From the NCBI GenBank assembly GCA_022784065.1, contig JALFUO010000092.1, positions 1-51,989 of the forward strand: 51,989 bases of DNA, in the 5' to 3' direction. This stretch comes from Bacteroidales bacterium. Its GTDB lineage: Bacteria > Bacteroidota > Bacteroidia > Bacteroidales > Bacteroidaceae. The notes under the pieces were generated by a model, which worked only from the letters and a program-made list of their open reading frames with translations, searched no databases and had not been told where the DNA came from. Shown in pieces: positions 25,936 through 34,851 of this stretch. The first letter of the stretch is position 1. Each line of letters begins with the position of its first letter. The translations under genes and the position numbers were made by a program.

Positions 25936-26769
25936 TTATTTTATCAGCAACGCGGCGATGGTGGTGAGGAGCGAGGCGATGGAAATCCAGATGGCGGGCG
26001 TGGCAAAGGTGTTGCCCACGGATACCGCCTCGCGCTTGCGCTTGTTGTTGGGCGACACGTAGACGAGGTCATTCTGCTGCAAGTAATAGGCGGGCGAAAG
26101 CAGCAAGCTCTGCATGTTGGTGAGGTCCACGTAGTACACCTGATTTACGCCGTCCACCTGCCGGCACACCATCACGTTCTCTCGGCGGCCGTTGATGGTG
26201 AGGTCGCCCGCGCCGGCTATGGCGTCGAGAATGGTGAAGTGGTCTTTGGTCACGTTGATGCGCCCCGCCTTGTTCACCTCGCCGAGCACGTTGACGCCGA
26301 TGTTGAGATATTCCACCGTCACTATGGGATCTTCCACGAGGTTCCGCGCCACGAGGCGTTCCTGTATGTACTGCGCCACTTCCTTACGGGTCTTGCCGGC
26401 CACTGAGAGCCTGCCGAGGACCGGAAAGTCAATCGTGCCCTGACTGTCCACGGTGTAAGCGATGGGCTGGTTTGAACCGTAACTGCCGCCCGAGGCGGTG
26501 ACGGGCGCAACGGCCGCGCCGAGCGTTTGCGCCACGTTGCCCCGCGTGGTCAGCGTGAACTGCTGCTCGAGCATGGGGTTCTGGCAGTTTACCACAATGT
26601 TGATTTTGTCTTCCGGGCGTAGCTTGAACTGATCGACGCCGCTCACCGCCATATTGTTGAGCGCGGCGGCATCTTGGAAGTAGGATATATTTTGCGGCAC
26701 GTGGCAGCCCGCCAGCAAGAGCGTGACAAAGCCGCAGAGCGCGGCGCGGCGAAACGTTTTCTTGGTCAT
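25936..26769 (-). CDS. wza: Polysaccharide export outer-membrane lipoprotein (Wza-like)
   Basis: 277 residues. A lipoprotein signal ends at LLLAGC (Cys22). The Poly_export domain starts near residue 47 (DQFKLRPEDKINIVV) and includes SQGTIDFPVLGRLSVAGKT; an SLBB-type segment follows (VNVLGEVNKAGRINV...LDAIAGAGDLT). A hydrophobic C-terminal helix (IWISIASLLTTIAALLI) closes the protein and could span the outer membrane. It is the first gene of the operon, with its own promoter at 26829-26822. Confidence 0.93.
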   Translation of the reverse strand: MTKKTFRRAALCGFVTLLLAGCHVPQNISYFQDAAALNNMAVSGVDQFKLRPEDKINIVVNCQNPMLEQQFTLTTRGNVAQTLGAAVAPVTASGGSYGSNQPIAYTVDSQGTIDFPVLGRLSVAGKTRKEVAQYIQERLVARNLVEDPIVTVEYLNIGVNVLGEVNKAGRINVTKDHFTILDAIAGAGDLTINGRRENVMVCRQVDGVNQVYYVDLTNMQSLLLSPAYYLQQNDLVYVSPNNKRKREAVSVGNTFATPAIWISIASLLTTIAALLIK

Positions 26770-26821
26770 CCTTATATTTTGATGGTGTATAGGGAAAGGA
26801 TTTATCTGCTATTAGAGTTTA

Positions 26822-26829
26822 CAAAATTA
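26822..26829 (-). promoter_or_regulatory. Polysaccharide operon promoter, -7 element TAATTTTG
   Basis: On the minus strand TAATTTTG matches TAnnTTTG. Transcription would begin near 26815, leaving about 46 bases before the wza ATG at 26769. The surrounding 26770-26960 is very AT-rich. No inverted repeats of the length expected for an invertible promoter flank it. Confidence 0.6.
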
Positions 26830-26898
26830 CCATCTTTTACATTTTAATACTCTACAATATTTTGCAAACTATAAGTCGTTATGTATTTTTAAAATTTA

Positions 26899-26907
26899 CC
26901 CCCCCCC
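26899..26907. repeat. C9 homopolymer upstream of the wza promoter
   Basis: Nine consecutive Cs on the plus strand (Gs on the coding strand), about 70-78 bases upstream of the -7 element. In an AT-rich region this tract stands out and could vary by slipped-strand mispairing. Confidence 0.8.
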
Positions 26908-26969
26908 ATTTGCAATATACGGTTTGCAGATTTAAGCCTATAATAAATATTTAGTGTTTGAGTTAATGC

Positions 26970-27300
26970 TTGCTTTGTTATGTCGTTTATGCTTTCGGGG
27001 GTCCGAAACGTCTGTCACCAATGTCAGGCGCATTTTGCCCGCGAAGGCAGATTTTCGCCCGTGACGAAATGTAGATTTACCTTAAATGAGATATATTTTC
27101 TTTAATGACAAATGGTTTTTGGTTTAGCGAGAAACATTTTGTTTTAATGAGAAAACATTCACTCCCTTGCGGGGAGGCTGATTTAGTTAGCTTTTTGTAT
27201 GAAGTGCCTCACCCTTCAAACTATCCCCTTGAAAATTATTCCTTTCCCCGAGCTATTTTTTCCTTTCTCCGAGCTATTTTTCACTATCTGCTAAGAAAAA
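26970..27300. other. AT-rich gap without a gene
   Basis: No supported gene. The stretch 27105-27290 has repeated short T-rich motifs such as GAGCTATTTTTTCC and GAGCTATTTTTCAC, which match in style the paired hairpins at 409-479 and lead into palindrome array II. Confidence 0.5.
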
Positions 27301-27304
27301 GTTT

Positions 27305-27384
27305 GTTACAAAGTTTGTAACGGCCGTTACAAACTTTCTAATATATGTTACAAACTTTGTAATACGTGTTACAAAGTTTGTAAC
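27305..27384. repeat. Palindrome array II: four 17-bp units at 21-bp spacing
   Basis: Units begin at 27305, 27326, 27347 and 27368, exactly 21 bp apart. The sequence is close to array I (GTTACAAAGTTTGTAAC, GTTACAAACTTTCTAAT, and so on), including the same mismatch in unit 2. The bases after it continue to match 570-805, so it is the duplicate of array I. Confidence 0.85.
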
Positions 27385-27536
27385 AAAAACTATCTTATAG
27401 GATAGTAAAAACTTTCAGGCAGATAGGGAAAAACATCAGCAAGAAAGAAAAAAGTTTCCCGCCCCTTAATACCCACGTATAGGGATAGCGCACCCAGCGT
27501 CTGCGCAGAAAATCACAAAAAAGGTATTCCAGACCG

Positions 27537-27764
27537 ACGTGGAAAGCGTGGGCCTGGGCGGCGCATTGCAGATGCGCCGCCCAGCCTGCCTACGTGCTGG
27601 GCTACATTGCCGAGCAGCAAGCCGACGAAGAAACGGGCAGACTCATCGGGAGCGGCGGCGTGTGGGCCAGTATCGACCAGCCGCTGCTCCGCCTGCGCCG
27701 CACCTGCGGCGAGACCGCCACCGTGGGCCTCTTGCGCCTGTGCATCTGCCTCGAAGGCAAATAG
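27537..27764 (+). pseudogene. Decayed feoAB-porin duplicate with internal deletions
   Basis: Starting at ACGTGGAAAGCGTGGG the sequence follows feoAB codons about 17-30 (896-940 here), without a start codon, then jumps at TGCGCC to the porin sequence corresponding to 4210-4330, then jumps again at CGCACC to the last 20 codons of the porin and its stop. About seven differences in some 118 bases separate the middle part from the porin gene. The feo and porin pieces are in different frames, so no fusion protein is made. The leader at 27385-27536 also matches 570-805 but lacks the 18-bp hairpin and the promoter. Confidence 0.85.
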
Positions 27765-27791
27765 GGAAATCCACAGAAAGCAAAACAAAGC

Positions 27792-27829
27792 AACAGCGGC
27801 GGACATGTATGTGCATGTCCGCCGCTGTT
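27792..27829. terminator. Strong hairpin terminator
   Basis: A 16-bp perfect stem (27792-27807 with 27814-27829; core CAGCGGCGGACATG) with loop TATGTG, ending in CTGTTT on the plus strand and preceded by AAACAAAG. It sits just before the end of the convergent small acidic gene and in the same relative place as the porin terminator at 4631. Confidence 0.75.
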
Positions 27830-27852
27830 TGCAAAAAATCTTGCCAATAGGC

Positions 27853-28074
27853 TTAATATTCGTCTTCGTTGAAGAGGAAGTCTTCCTTTGTGGGATAGTC
27901 GGGCCAAACGTCCTCGATGGTTTCGTAGATTTCGCCCTCGTCTTCAAGTTCTTGGAGGTTCTCCACTACTTCCATCGGTGCGCCGGAGCGCATGGCGTAG
28001 TCGATAAGTTCTTCTTTCGATGCAGGCCAAGGCGCATCTTCGAGTTTCGATGCCAATTCCAAAGTCCAATACAT
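27853..28074 (-). CDS. Small acidic protein, DUF2795-like
   Basis: 73 residues, very acidic, beginning MYWTLELASKLEDAPWPASKEELIDYAMRSGAP. The pattern 'P.T.eELi.ya...gaP.evve.l..l.d' matches the DUF2795 family, small helical proteins of unknown function that are widespread in Bacteroidetes. It has its own promoter at 28148-28141 and a leader of about 60 bases. Confidence 0.85.
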   Translation of the reverse strand: MYWTLELASKLEDAPWPASKEELIDYAMRSGAPMEVVENLQELEDEGEIYETIEDVWPDYPTKEDFLFNEDEY

Positions 28075-28140
28075 AATGTCGTCTATGTTTTTATGGGTTT
28101 GCTATTAAGGTTGATTCTTCACAGTCCTTATAGGACGGCG

Positions 28141-28148
28141 CAAAATTA
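28141..28148 (-). promoter_or_regulatory. Promoter of the DUF2795-like gene
   Basis: The minus strand reads TTG (28169-28167), 18 bases, then TAATTTTG (28148-28141): a near-ideal Bacteroidetes -33/-7 pair. Confidence 0.75.
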
Positions 28149-28224
28149 CACTTTTTCTTGTATTCCCAACTATTTACTTACGTTTTTCTTACGATATATG
28201 CACTTTTCGCACCTTTCTGAACTA

Positions 28225-31200
28225 CTAATATACGATTTTTCTGCCTCCTTTGATATAAATGCCGCGCACGGGACGGTTCACGCGGCGGCCGCTGAGGTCG
28301 TAGAGCGTGCCATTTGCGGCAGAATTTGCTGCAGGCGCGGCGGCAATGCCTGTGGTCACGTCGTCAAAGTCAAGCGCATAGGCTGCGGCGGGCGTGATGC
28401 CCGAGGGCTGCCAATAAGCCTTAAATCCTTTGAGCCGCAGGCCGTCGACATTCCCTTCGCTATTATTGGCAAAGGGGTAAAGCCCCACGCCCTCTGCGCC
28501 GTTTTGCAGGGTGTAGATATTAGGCAGAGCCTCAACGGTGGCGAAATTTCCAGTAAAGTCGCTCGTCAAGGCACTCGCCAAATCTGTCACGGCAAGCAGG
28601 TGCAAACCTTCTTCTGCCTTTATAACAATGCCCTGTTCGGCGGGGATAATTTCGCCGACATTCGTGAGACTGAATTTGTTTTCGGCAGAATTGAATGCGC
28701 CCACGTAGGCTTTAAGCCCGTCGTCCGCCAAAAGCATGGCAGGCGAGTAGAGCGTGGCGTAGCCGGCGGCCGAAACGCTGACGGGCAAGAGTGCAACGGG
28801 CACAAGTTCCCACGCCGTCTTTTCTCCATCGGCAAAGGCGGCCGTGGAGAAGGCTGAGCCATTGCTGCTTAAATAGCTTCCGCCTGCCTGCAAGGCATAC
28901 GCGCCGGGTTCTCTGGGGTGAGGCTGGAAGGTATATGCCCCCGATTGCGCGAGGGGTGCGTGCTGCGTGCCGTTGAGATAAAGCCCCGTGGCATAAGCCA
29001 GGAGTTTGTCACCGTCGCGCATCAGCACGTTGTTCTCGTTAGGGGTGAGCGCCAGCTGCAAGGCCGTACCTGTGGCCTGTCCCTCGGGCAGGGTGACAAA
29101 TCTGCCGGTGGCACGGGAGCGCAGGCGGTAGAAAGTCGCGGGGCGCGGCTGCGTGGCGGCCTCGATAACGGGCACGAACTGGAAATCGGTGGACACAATC
29201 ATGCCCAGATTATTGTTGCAGAGATAGCCCTTGGGGTCGTCCTTATATTGGTGGTTGAGCGAGAACGTGTTGCCGCTGCGGCTGAGCATGGCTTGCTGGA
29301 GCGTGTGGCTGAGGAGCGTGAAACTGCCCCACGTGAAGCCGCGCCGCAGCACGAAGTCGGTATACATGCTGTTGGTCATACCGCCGAGGTACGGCAGGTT
29401 GCCGTCCGCGTCTTTCAGATAGAAGCATCCCTCGCCGTGTGTCAGTTGCAAGGCGGTGGCTTCGGCGGGCGCGGCGAGCCAAGTCTCGGTGACGTACTCG
29501 CCGTCGGCGGTGCGCTTATAATAATAATATGGTGTGGAGGCAGGCAATGCCTGATAACTGCGCAAGAGGTAGCGTCCCTCTTCGGGGTAAACGATTTCGT
29601 CATCGGCGCAGTTGCGCAAAGTTTCGATGGCGGCCACGAGCGCCTCGCCGTCGGCCGTATCGTAATCGGGCTTCAAGAAGCCGGCGGCATCGCACACCTT
29701 GGCATATTGCTTCACCAATGCCTTATAGGCGGGCAGCGTGGGCAACGGGTAGCCCGGTTCGCCCTCATGGCGCACGAGTTCGGCAGTTTCGGCAGCCGCA
29801 TCGCGCACGGCCTTTTGCAGTGCAGCATTCGGCTGCTGCGTTTCGGGCAGTTCGAAGATTTGGGTATAGGTATAGGGCGTGCCGCTGACGGTGGCCGTCC
29901 ACGTGCGGCGCACGATACGGCCCTCTTCCACCTGCTTATAGGTTGTGGCGTAGGTAGTAGAGGCGTTCGTGGAGCGATAGGCTATCAGTTCGGGCGCGGC
30001 GGCTGGCAAGTCGGCGGCAGAGGCGAGACGCACGTAAGGTTCGGGCGCGTCGTTGCCAGTAGATTTTTCCTTAAAGAGATAGCGGGCCGTGGACTGGTCG
30101 AGGGTGAAACCGCCGCTGTAAATGGTTTCGCTGCCGTTCTTGTAGTAGGGCATCACGGGCATCACGGCATAAGGGGCTTCGCCTAATATTTCCACCTTGA
30201 ACGCTCCACCGTTAACTTCTTGCGGATAATCGCGATAAGGGGTCTTGCCTATGGTGATGAATGGGAATGCACCCGACCAAGTGCCCGTGTTGGGCAGGTT
30301 GTCGGCAAGGATATAGGGGAATGTTTGGCCGAAGTCGGTGGAAAGGCTGATGCGCACGCGGCTATTCGGCCCGTACACCTCGGTGAGCGGCGACCATGTC
30401 AAGGTATATTCCACGCCCCATTTGTAAGAAATAAAATTGGCCGGTTTTGTGATGTTGGCTGTAAACGGCTCGCCTTCCACGATGCGCAGGTTAATGTAGC
30501 GGCTGTCGTAGAGCGAGTTTTGTCGCACGGCAACGCCGAACTTGTATAAGCCCACTCGGGAGGCATCGGAATAAGGCACGTAAGGGTTCACGGCATCATC
30601 GGCCACGGCTGTCGGCGTGTCGTAGTAAGGCTGAAACATCTGCGCCTCCGACACGGTGGGCTTGTAATGCGGCTGCAGGGCATTGGCGCCTCCATCGAGG
30701 GCGATGTCCATGCCGTGGGCTACGAAATAGATCGGTTGGTCGGTGGTAGATTTCAGGGGGATATGGAACTGGAAGTTCGAGCCAGCGGTGACCACGTACT
30801 CCTCGGGCAGGCGGTTGCCGTCGATCTCGGGCTGGTCGCCCTCTTCAAGGTAGGCGTAGGCAAGGTTCGTGCCTTTCGTGTCGCTATTTCGCGAATAGTC
30901 CGCCTTTTCGGGGTCGCAGTCTGGCGTGAGATACACATTGAGGGCACGCAGTGTGCGGCGCATGGCGGCGATGCTGCTGATAGCGAAGAAGTCGCGCGGC
31001 GAACCGTAGCTCATAATGCTGCGTCCGCTTCCGGGCTCTACGAAATCGCCGTCGGAAATATAGTGCGTGTGCTTCGCGCCGAAGAGATGGCCCATTTCAT
31101 GGGCAATGGTGGTGATGATGGGACGGGCAAATCCGCGCGCCTTCTGATAGCGCGATGCCGCTCCACCAAGAGCGGCCTGCCCGGCAAGGCTGCCCGTGCC

Positions 31201-31752
31201 GTTGGTAATCATCAGCCCGATGTCGTAACTGAACTCACCGATGAGGGCGTTGATGATAGGCGTGCCGCTCTCGCTGACCAGCGAGCCCGACGTATTGCGA
31301 ATAGGATATTCCGTGGTGTTCTCGTGCATGATGAGGCGGTCGTCTTTCACAAGCACCAGTTCGATGCCCACGTCGTTGCGGTAATACTGATTGAGTTCGG
31401 CTTCTACCCTATCCCACCAAGCACGCACGGTGGCGGGGTCGCCGTTGGCGAAGTCGCCGAGCACCTCGGGCGTCATAAGCAGCGCGACGCGGAAGCGATA
31501 GACTTCGCCGCTGTTGAAAATAGGTTTGGCGGGCTCGGCAGCCTTACCCTCTGCGGCTACTGCCTGCCGCCGATGGTAAGTGGCGCCTGCCATTATGCGC
31601 TGCAAGGCCACGGAGTCCTGGCCCGTGGGATAGATTACGCTGCAAGTTTCATGGTCGTGGGTATGCGCCTGCTGCGCCTGCAACGGCGCGGCACCGGCGA
31701 ACAAAAAAGCGGCAAAGGCTGAGGCTGCCGATTTCATAAAAGAAAATTTCAT
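28225..31752 (-). CDS. Secreted zinc metalloprotease (M12/reprolysin-like) with T9SS-like tail
   Basis: The ATG at 31752 begins a good signal peptide (SAASAFAAFLFAGAAPLQA), giving 1175 residues. The catalytic zinc site HEMGHLFGAKH (218-228) and the Met-turn IMSYGSP (246-252) define a metzincin; the overall form resembles reprolysin-type M12B enzymes of Bacteroidetes. The middle holds beta-sandwich-like domains, with a region near ANITKPANFISYKWGVEYTLTW. The C terminus, YDLSGRRV...GIYIKGGRKIVY, is like a type IX secretion sorting tail. It follows the AI-2E transporter gene by 22 bases. Confidence 0.88.
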   Translation of the reverse strand: MKFSFMKSAASAFAAFLFAGAAPLQAQQAHTHDHETCSVIYPTGQDSVALQRIMAGATYHRRQAVAAEGKAAEPAKPIFNSGEVYRFRVALLMTPEVLGDFANGDPATVRAWWDRVEAELNQYYRNDVGIELVLVKDDRLIMHENTTEYPIRNTSGSLVSESGTPIINALIGEFSYDIGLMITNGTGSLAGQAALGGAASRYQKARGFARPIITTIAHEMGHLFGAKHTHYISDGDFVEPGSGRSIMSYGSPRDFFAISSIAAMRRTLRALNVYLTPDCDPEKADYSRNSDTKGTNLAYAYLEEGDQPEIDGNRLPEEYVVTAGSNFQFHIPLKSTTDQPIYFVAHGMDIALDGGANALQPHYKPTVSEAQMFQPYYDTPTAVADDAVNPYVPYSDASRVGLYKFGVAVRQNSLYDSRYINLRIVEGEPFTANITKPANFISYKWGVEYTLTWSPLTEVYGPNSRVRISLSTDFGQTFPYILADNLPNTGTWSGAFPFITIGKTPYRDYPQEVNGGAFKVEILGEAPYAVMPVMPYYKNGSETIYSGGFTLDQSTARYLFKEKSTGNDAPEPYVRLASAADLPAAAPELIAYRSTNASTTYATTYKQVEEGRIVRRTWTATVSGTPYTYTQIFELPETQQPNAALQKAVRDAAAETAELVRHEGEPGYPLPTLPAYKALVKQYAKVCDAAGFLKPDYDTADGEALVAAIETLRNCADDEIVYPEEGRYLLRSYQALPASTPYYYYKRTADGEYVTETWLAAPAEATALQLTHGEGCFYLKDADGNLPYLGGMTNSMYTDFVLRRGFTWGSFTLLSHTLQQAMLSRSGNTFSLNHQYKDDPKGYLCNNNLGMIVSTDFQFVPVIEAATQPRPATFYRLRSRATGRFVTLPEGQATGTALQLALTPNENNVLMRDGDKLLAYATGLYLNGTQHAPLAQSGAYTFQPHPREPGAYALQAGGSYLSSNGSAFSTAAFADGEKTAWELVPVALLPVSVSAAGYATLYSPAMLLADDGLKAYVGAFNSAENKFSLTNVGEIIPAEQGIVIKAEEGLHLLAVTDLASALTSDFTGNFATVEALPNIYTLQNGAEGVGLYPFANNSEGNVDGLRLKGFKAYWQPSGITPAAAYALDFDDVTTGIAAAPAANSAANGTLYDLSGRRVNRPVRGIYIKGGRKIVY

Positions 31753-31774
31753 CTGAATATAGTCTTTTTGAGTT

Positions 31775-32914
31775 TTATGGTGTTTGCGGGGTGCTCGGAT
31801 ATTCCGGAGCATCCGGAAGTTCCGGGGTAATTGAGCCTGTCTCCTCTTCGCCCACCACGTACCTCTTATAATAAGATACAATCAGCGTGGTGACGGGCAG
31901 GGCGATAATCAGCCCGACTATGCCGAGCGCGAAGCCCCAAACGGAGAGGGAGAAAAGGATAATGGCGGGCGGGAGCCCCATGATTTTTCCCATAATCTTG
32001 GGCGTGAAAATCGTGTCCTGCAATATCTGGACCACGATATACACCAGCAGCACGCCGCAAATGAGCCACCAAAAGTTGGCGCCCGTCTCGGCCGTCTTGA
32101 GCAGCGCGAGCACCGTGGCGGGCAAGATGCCCACGACCTGCAAGTAAGGCACGAAGCTGATGATGCCGATGAAGCAGCCGAGGGCAACGGGCAGGGGGAA
32201 GCCGATGATGAGAAATCCGATGGTGAACATCACGCAGTTGCTCAATGCGATTAGGGCCTGCCCGCGGAAGTAGCCGCTCATGCCGCGCTCAATGTCGCCC
32301 ACAAGCTGGCGGGCAAAGGCGCGGCGGCGCTTGGGCACGAACTTAGCCCAGCCTTCGGCATAGAGCTCGTAGTCCATGAGCATGAAGAAGAGGTAGAGCA
32401 CGCCGATGAGCGAGCCGATGATATTGAGCACCATGCCCGCCGTTGACCACAGCACGTTCCACACCTTGGGCAGCGTGGTCTTAACGGCGTTAATGAGGTC
32501 GTCTTCTCTCAGGAGTTTCTCTATGTTAAGTTCATTGATGTGCTGCTGCACGAACCGCTCGACCGCTGGCGGCACGGAGGTATGCTGCGCCCCTCTCTCA
32601 ATGTAGGCGATGGCCACGTTCTTCAAGTGGGCGCACTCGTTCATCATGGGCGGCACGGTAAGATAAAGCAAACCGCCCAGCACGCCGCCCACGAGCATGA
32701 GGGTGACGATGATGGAGAGCAGCCTGTTCTTCAACCGGCACTTCACCTGCAGGAAGTTTACGATGGGAAAGAGCAGATAGGCTATGACCCACGCCACAAA
32801 GAACGGAATAAGCGCGGCGCTCAGATAATTTATCAGCCAGCCCGCGCCGACTATTAGAGCCAGCACGAGCAAGCCGCGCACAAAGCGGTCGAAGTTGATT
32901 TCTTTGGAGAACAT
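31775..32914 (-). CDS. AI-2E family transporter (PerM/YdiK-like membrane protein)
   Basis: 379 residues with about eight hydrophobic helices in the AI-2E/PerM arrangement: an early pair (LLVLALIVGAGWLINYLSAALIPFFVAWVIAYLLFPIV), a long amphipathic middle, and a final set including GLPPAIILFSLSVWGFALGIVGLIIALPVT, the family's conserved end. Family members export small molecules or act as Na+/H+ antiporters; the substrate here is unknown. It sits in a minus-strand run with a hydrolase upstream and the metalloprotease downstream. Confidence 0.9.
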   Translation of the reverse strand: MFSKEINFDRFVRGLLVLALIVGAGWLINYLSAALIPFFVAWVIAYLLFPIVNFLQVKCRLKNRLLSIIVTLMLVGGVLGGLLYLTVPPMMNECAHLKNVAIAYIERGAQHTSVPPAVERFVQQHINELNIEKLLREDDLINAVKTTLPKVWNVLWSTAGMVLNIIGSLIGVLYLFFMLMDYELYAEGWAKFVPKRRRAFARQLVGDIERGMSGYFRGQALIALSNCVMFTIGFLIIGFPLPVALGCFIGIISFVPYLQVVGILPATVLALLKTAETGANFWWLICGVLLVYIVVQILQDTIFTPKIMGKIMGLPPAIILFSLSVWGFALGIVGLIIALPVTTLIVSYYKRYVVGEEETGSITPELPDAPEYPSTPQTP

Positions 32915-32946
32915 TCTTTTATATTATCTCACATGCGGCCAATGGA

Positions 32947-33912
32947 TTATTTTGCCGCCGCAGTATGTTCGGAAAGATAGTTATAGACATACGGCATCAC
33001 GACCTCGTCGTAATTGGCCGTGCCGCCCATCATCGCGCCCATGCTGCCGAGGTTGGCGGCATTAAAGCCGTGGTTGGCGCCTTGTATCATCTTTACCGTG
33101 CAATGCGTATAGCGGCCTGCGGCTTTCTCGATAGAGGCCTGCGTCACTATCACATCCTTTGTGCCTTGCAGGATAAGCACGTCGCCAGGATAAGTGCCGA
33201 TGTGCTCATAAATATCGTAGCCGACTAATGTCTGCACGAAAGCGTTGTCCATGAAGTTCATGCCGCCCATGCCGCCCCATGAACCCATGCTGCCAGAGAT
33301 TTGGCTGATGAGTTCGCCGATGTTGAACGCGGGGTAAAAGAGTATAAGCCCCGCCACCTTTGCGGGATTGTCCTCAGCCACGAGCGCAGAAGCCACGCCG
33401 CCGAGGCTCGAACCGAGCAAAAAGACGCGCGAGGCATCGACGTCGGCGCGGCTGGATATTTCCCCGAGCACGCCTTGCAAATCGTCCTTTTCCGTGAACA
33501 GCGTCATCGCGTCGGTGCTGCCTTCGCTCTTTGAGCTGCTGCTGCCGCCGCAGAAGTCGAAGCAATAGGCGGCGAAACCTTGCTCGGCAATGAGGCGTGC
33601 ATAGCCGCGCATCGCCTCATGGGTGAGCGAATGGCTGTGCGAGAGGATTACGGTAGGCAAAGCCTTATCGTTGCCTTTGGGAAAGAAGAGTTTACCGTAT
33701 ATCTTTAAGCCTTTATGCCCCGTGCACCCCACCTCGAGGCTGTCAATCTCTTGAAGCGCAGGCTCATTTGGGTCTTTCGGCGGGTCGGAAGGCTTCGTTT
33801 CGGCGGGTGGCGTTGAGGGCAATACGTCCGAGGCTTCGCCGTCGTCGGAACAGGAAAAGCAGATTGCGCCCGCAAAGAGCATGGACACTAATGTGAGATT
33901 AAATAATTTCAT
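32947..33912 (-). CDS. Lipoprotein alpha/beta hydrolase (dienelactone hydrolase-like)
   Basis: 321 residues with a lipoprotein signal ending at ICFSCSDD and a Pro-rich spacer. The alpha/beta hydrolase core shows TVILSHSHS (oxyanion-side loop), the nucleophile Ser169 in LLGSSLGG, a likely acid in LQGTKD and the catalytic His in GANHGF. It is probably an esterase or peptidase anchored in the envelope; the substrate is unknown. It lies 13 bases after the coiled-coil lipoprotein gene. Confidence 0.85.
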   Translation of the reverse strand: MKLFNLTLVSMLFAGAICFSCSDDGEASDVLPSTPPAETKPSDPPKDPNEPALQEIDSLEVGCTGHKGLKIYGKLFFPKGNDKALPTVILSHSHSLTHEAMRGYARLIAEQGFAAYCFDFCGGSSSSKSEGSTDAMTLFTEKDDLQGVLGEISSRADVDASRVFLLGSSLGGVASALVAEDNPAKVAGLILFYPAFNIGELISQISGSMGSWGGMGGMNFMDNAFVQTLVGYDIYEHIGTYPGDVLILQGTKDVIVTQASIEKAAGRYTHCTVKMIQGANHGFNAANLGSMGAMMGGTANYDEVVMPYVYNYLSEHTAAAK

Positions 33913-33925
33913 TGCCCGATATTCT

Positions 33926-34804
33926 TTATTTCACCACAATTACCAGATACTTGCTCACGCTCCAGAATTTCTGCGGGTCGAGCACGCGCAGCGTGTATTG
34001 CCCTTGCGCGTCCTTGTCGAGCGAGTAAGAGCCGGCGGGGTGATTGGTCATGAGTTTTGCGCTTTTGGAATAGAGGCGTATCACCTTCGTGACGCGGAGG
34101 TCGATTTGCGTGAAATAGTCCTTGTTGAAGTCGCTGGATTTGAGCACATCGCCGCGTTTGAGGATGTTCTGCTCGGTGAGTTCCTTCTTTGTGCCGAACA
34201 CGTACCACGCCGTGTTGAGTTCCTTGTCCTGCGCAGCGAGGTTCTTGTCCTTTTCGGCATTGGAGGCCGAGAGTTCGTCTACGTTTTGGTTCAGCGAAAC
34301 AACGCGCTCGTCGAGCTCGGCAATCTTGATGTCCTTGGCTTCGAGTTGCACGCGGAGTTCGGCTATTTGTTGCGTCTTTTCTTCGAGTTGCGCGTTGAAG
34401 CCAGCCACCATTTCCTCAATGGTGCTTTTCATCTTGGCATTGGTCTGATTGCTGTTGCGCAGTTGCTGCTGCAAGTTGGCAATCAGTTCGCGATTGAGGC
34501 GCAGGGTGCGCTGGATGAAATTCATGTTTTCCACTATCGCCTGCCTGTTGTTCGCGCCGCCCTCAGTCGTCTCCACGCCCACGCGTCCCTCCGCCTCGTT
34601 GATTTGGCGGAAGCCGTCTTGGATTTGGTCAATCATGCCCATGAGGTCGTTCGATTCGTTTTGCGTTTGGTTAATCACCTGCTGCAGCGAGTCGATAATT
34701 GCAGCGCTTGCCTCTTGGCTTTGTTCTTTCTGCTTCTTCGTGTCGCAGGCCGAGAAGGCGAGTGCGCACGCGGCCAGCAACAAAAGTGTAATCTGATGTT
34801 TCAT
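33926..34804 (-). CDS. Coiled-coil envelope lipoprotein of unknown function
   Basis: 292 residues. A lipoprotein signal ends at AFSACDTKK. Residues about 30-200 are an almost unbroken coiled coil rich in Gln, Asn and Glu (IIDSLQQVINQTQ, ANLQQQLRNSNQTNAK, LEEKTQQIAELRVQLEAKDIKIAELD). A small C-terminal globular part (TAWYVFGTKKELTEQNIL...VSKYLVIVVK) is conserved in Bacteroidales proteins of this kind. No function is assigned. It lies between rsmI and the hydrolase. Confidence 0.8.
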   Translation of the reverse strand: MKHQITLLLLAACALAFSACDTKKQKEQSQEASAAIIDSLQQVINQTQNESNDLMGMIDQIQDGFRQINEAEGRVGVETTEGGANNRQAIVENMNFIQRTLRLNRELIANLQQQLRNSNQTNAKMKSTIEEMVAGFNAQLEEKTQQIAELRVQLEAKDIKIAELDERVVSLNQNVDELSASNAEKDKNLAAQDKELNTAWYVFGTKKELTEQNILKRGDVLKSSDFNKDYFTQIDLRVTKVIRLYSKSAKLMTNHPAGSYSLDKDAQGQYTLRVLDPQKFWSVSKYLVIVVK

Positions 34805-34851
34805 TGTATGGAGAGTTTTCTGTTTTGCTATATATATAATATTGTGTACCT

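Noticed and set aside
26770..26960. Invertible capsule promoter
   Set aside because: Only a 7-bp inverted repeat (TGCAAAC near 26866 and GTTTGCA near 26930) was found, and it does not enclose the -7 element.
27537..27764. Functional short gene
   Set aside because: The feo and porin pieces are in different frames, lack a start, and are joined at deletion points.
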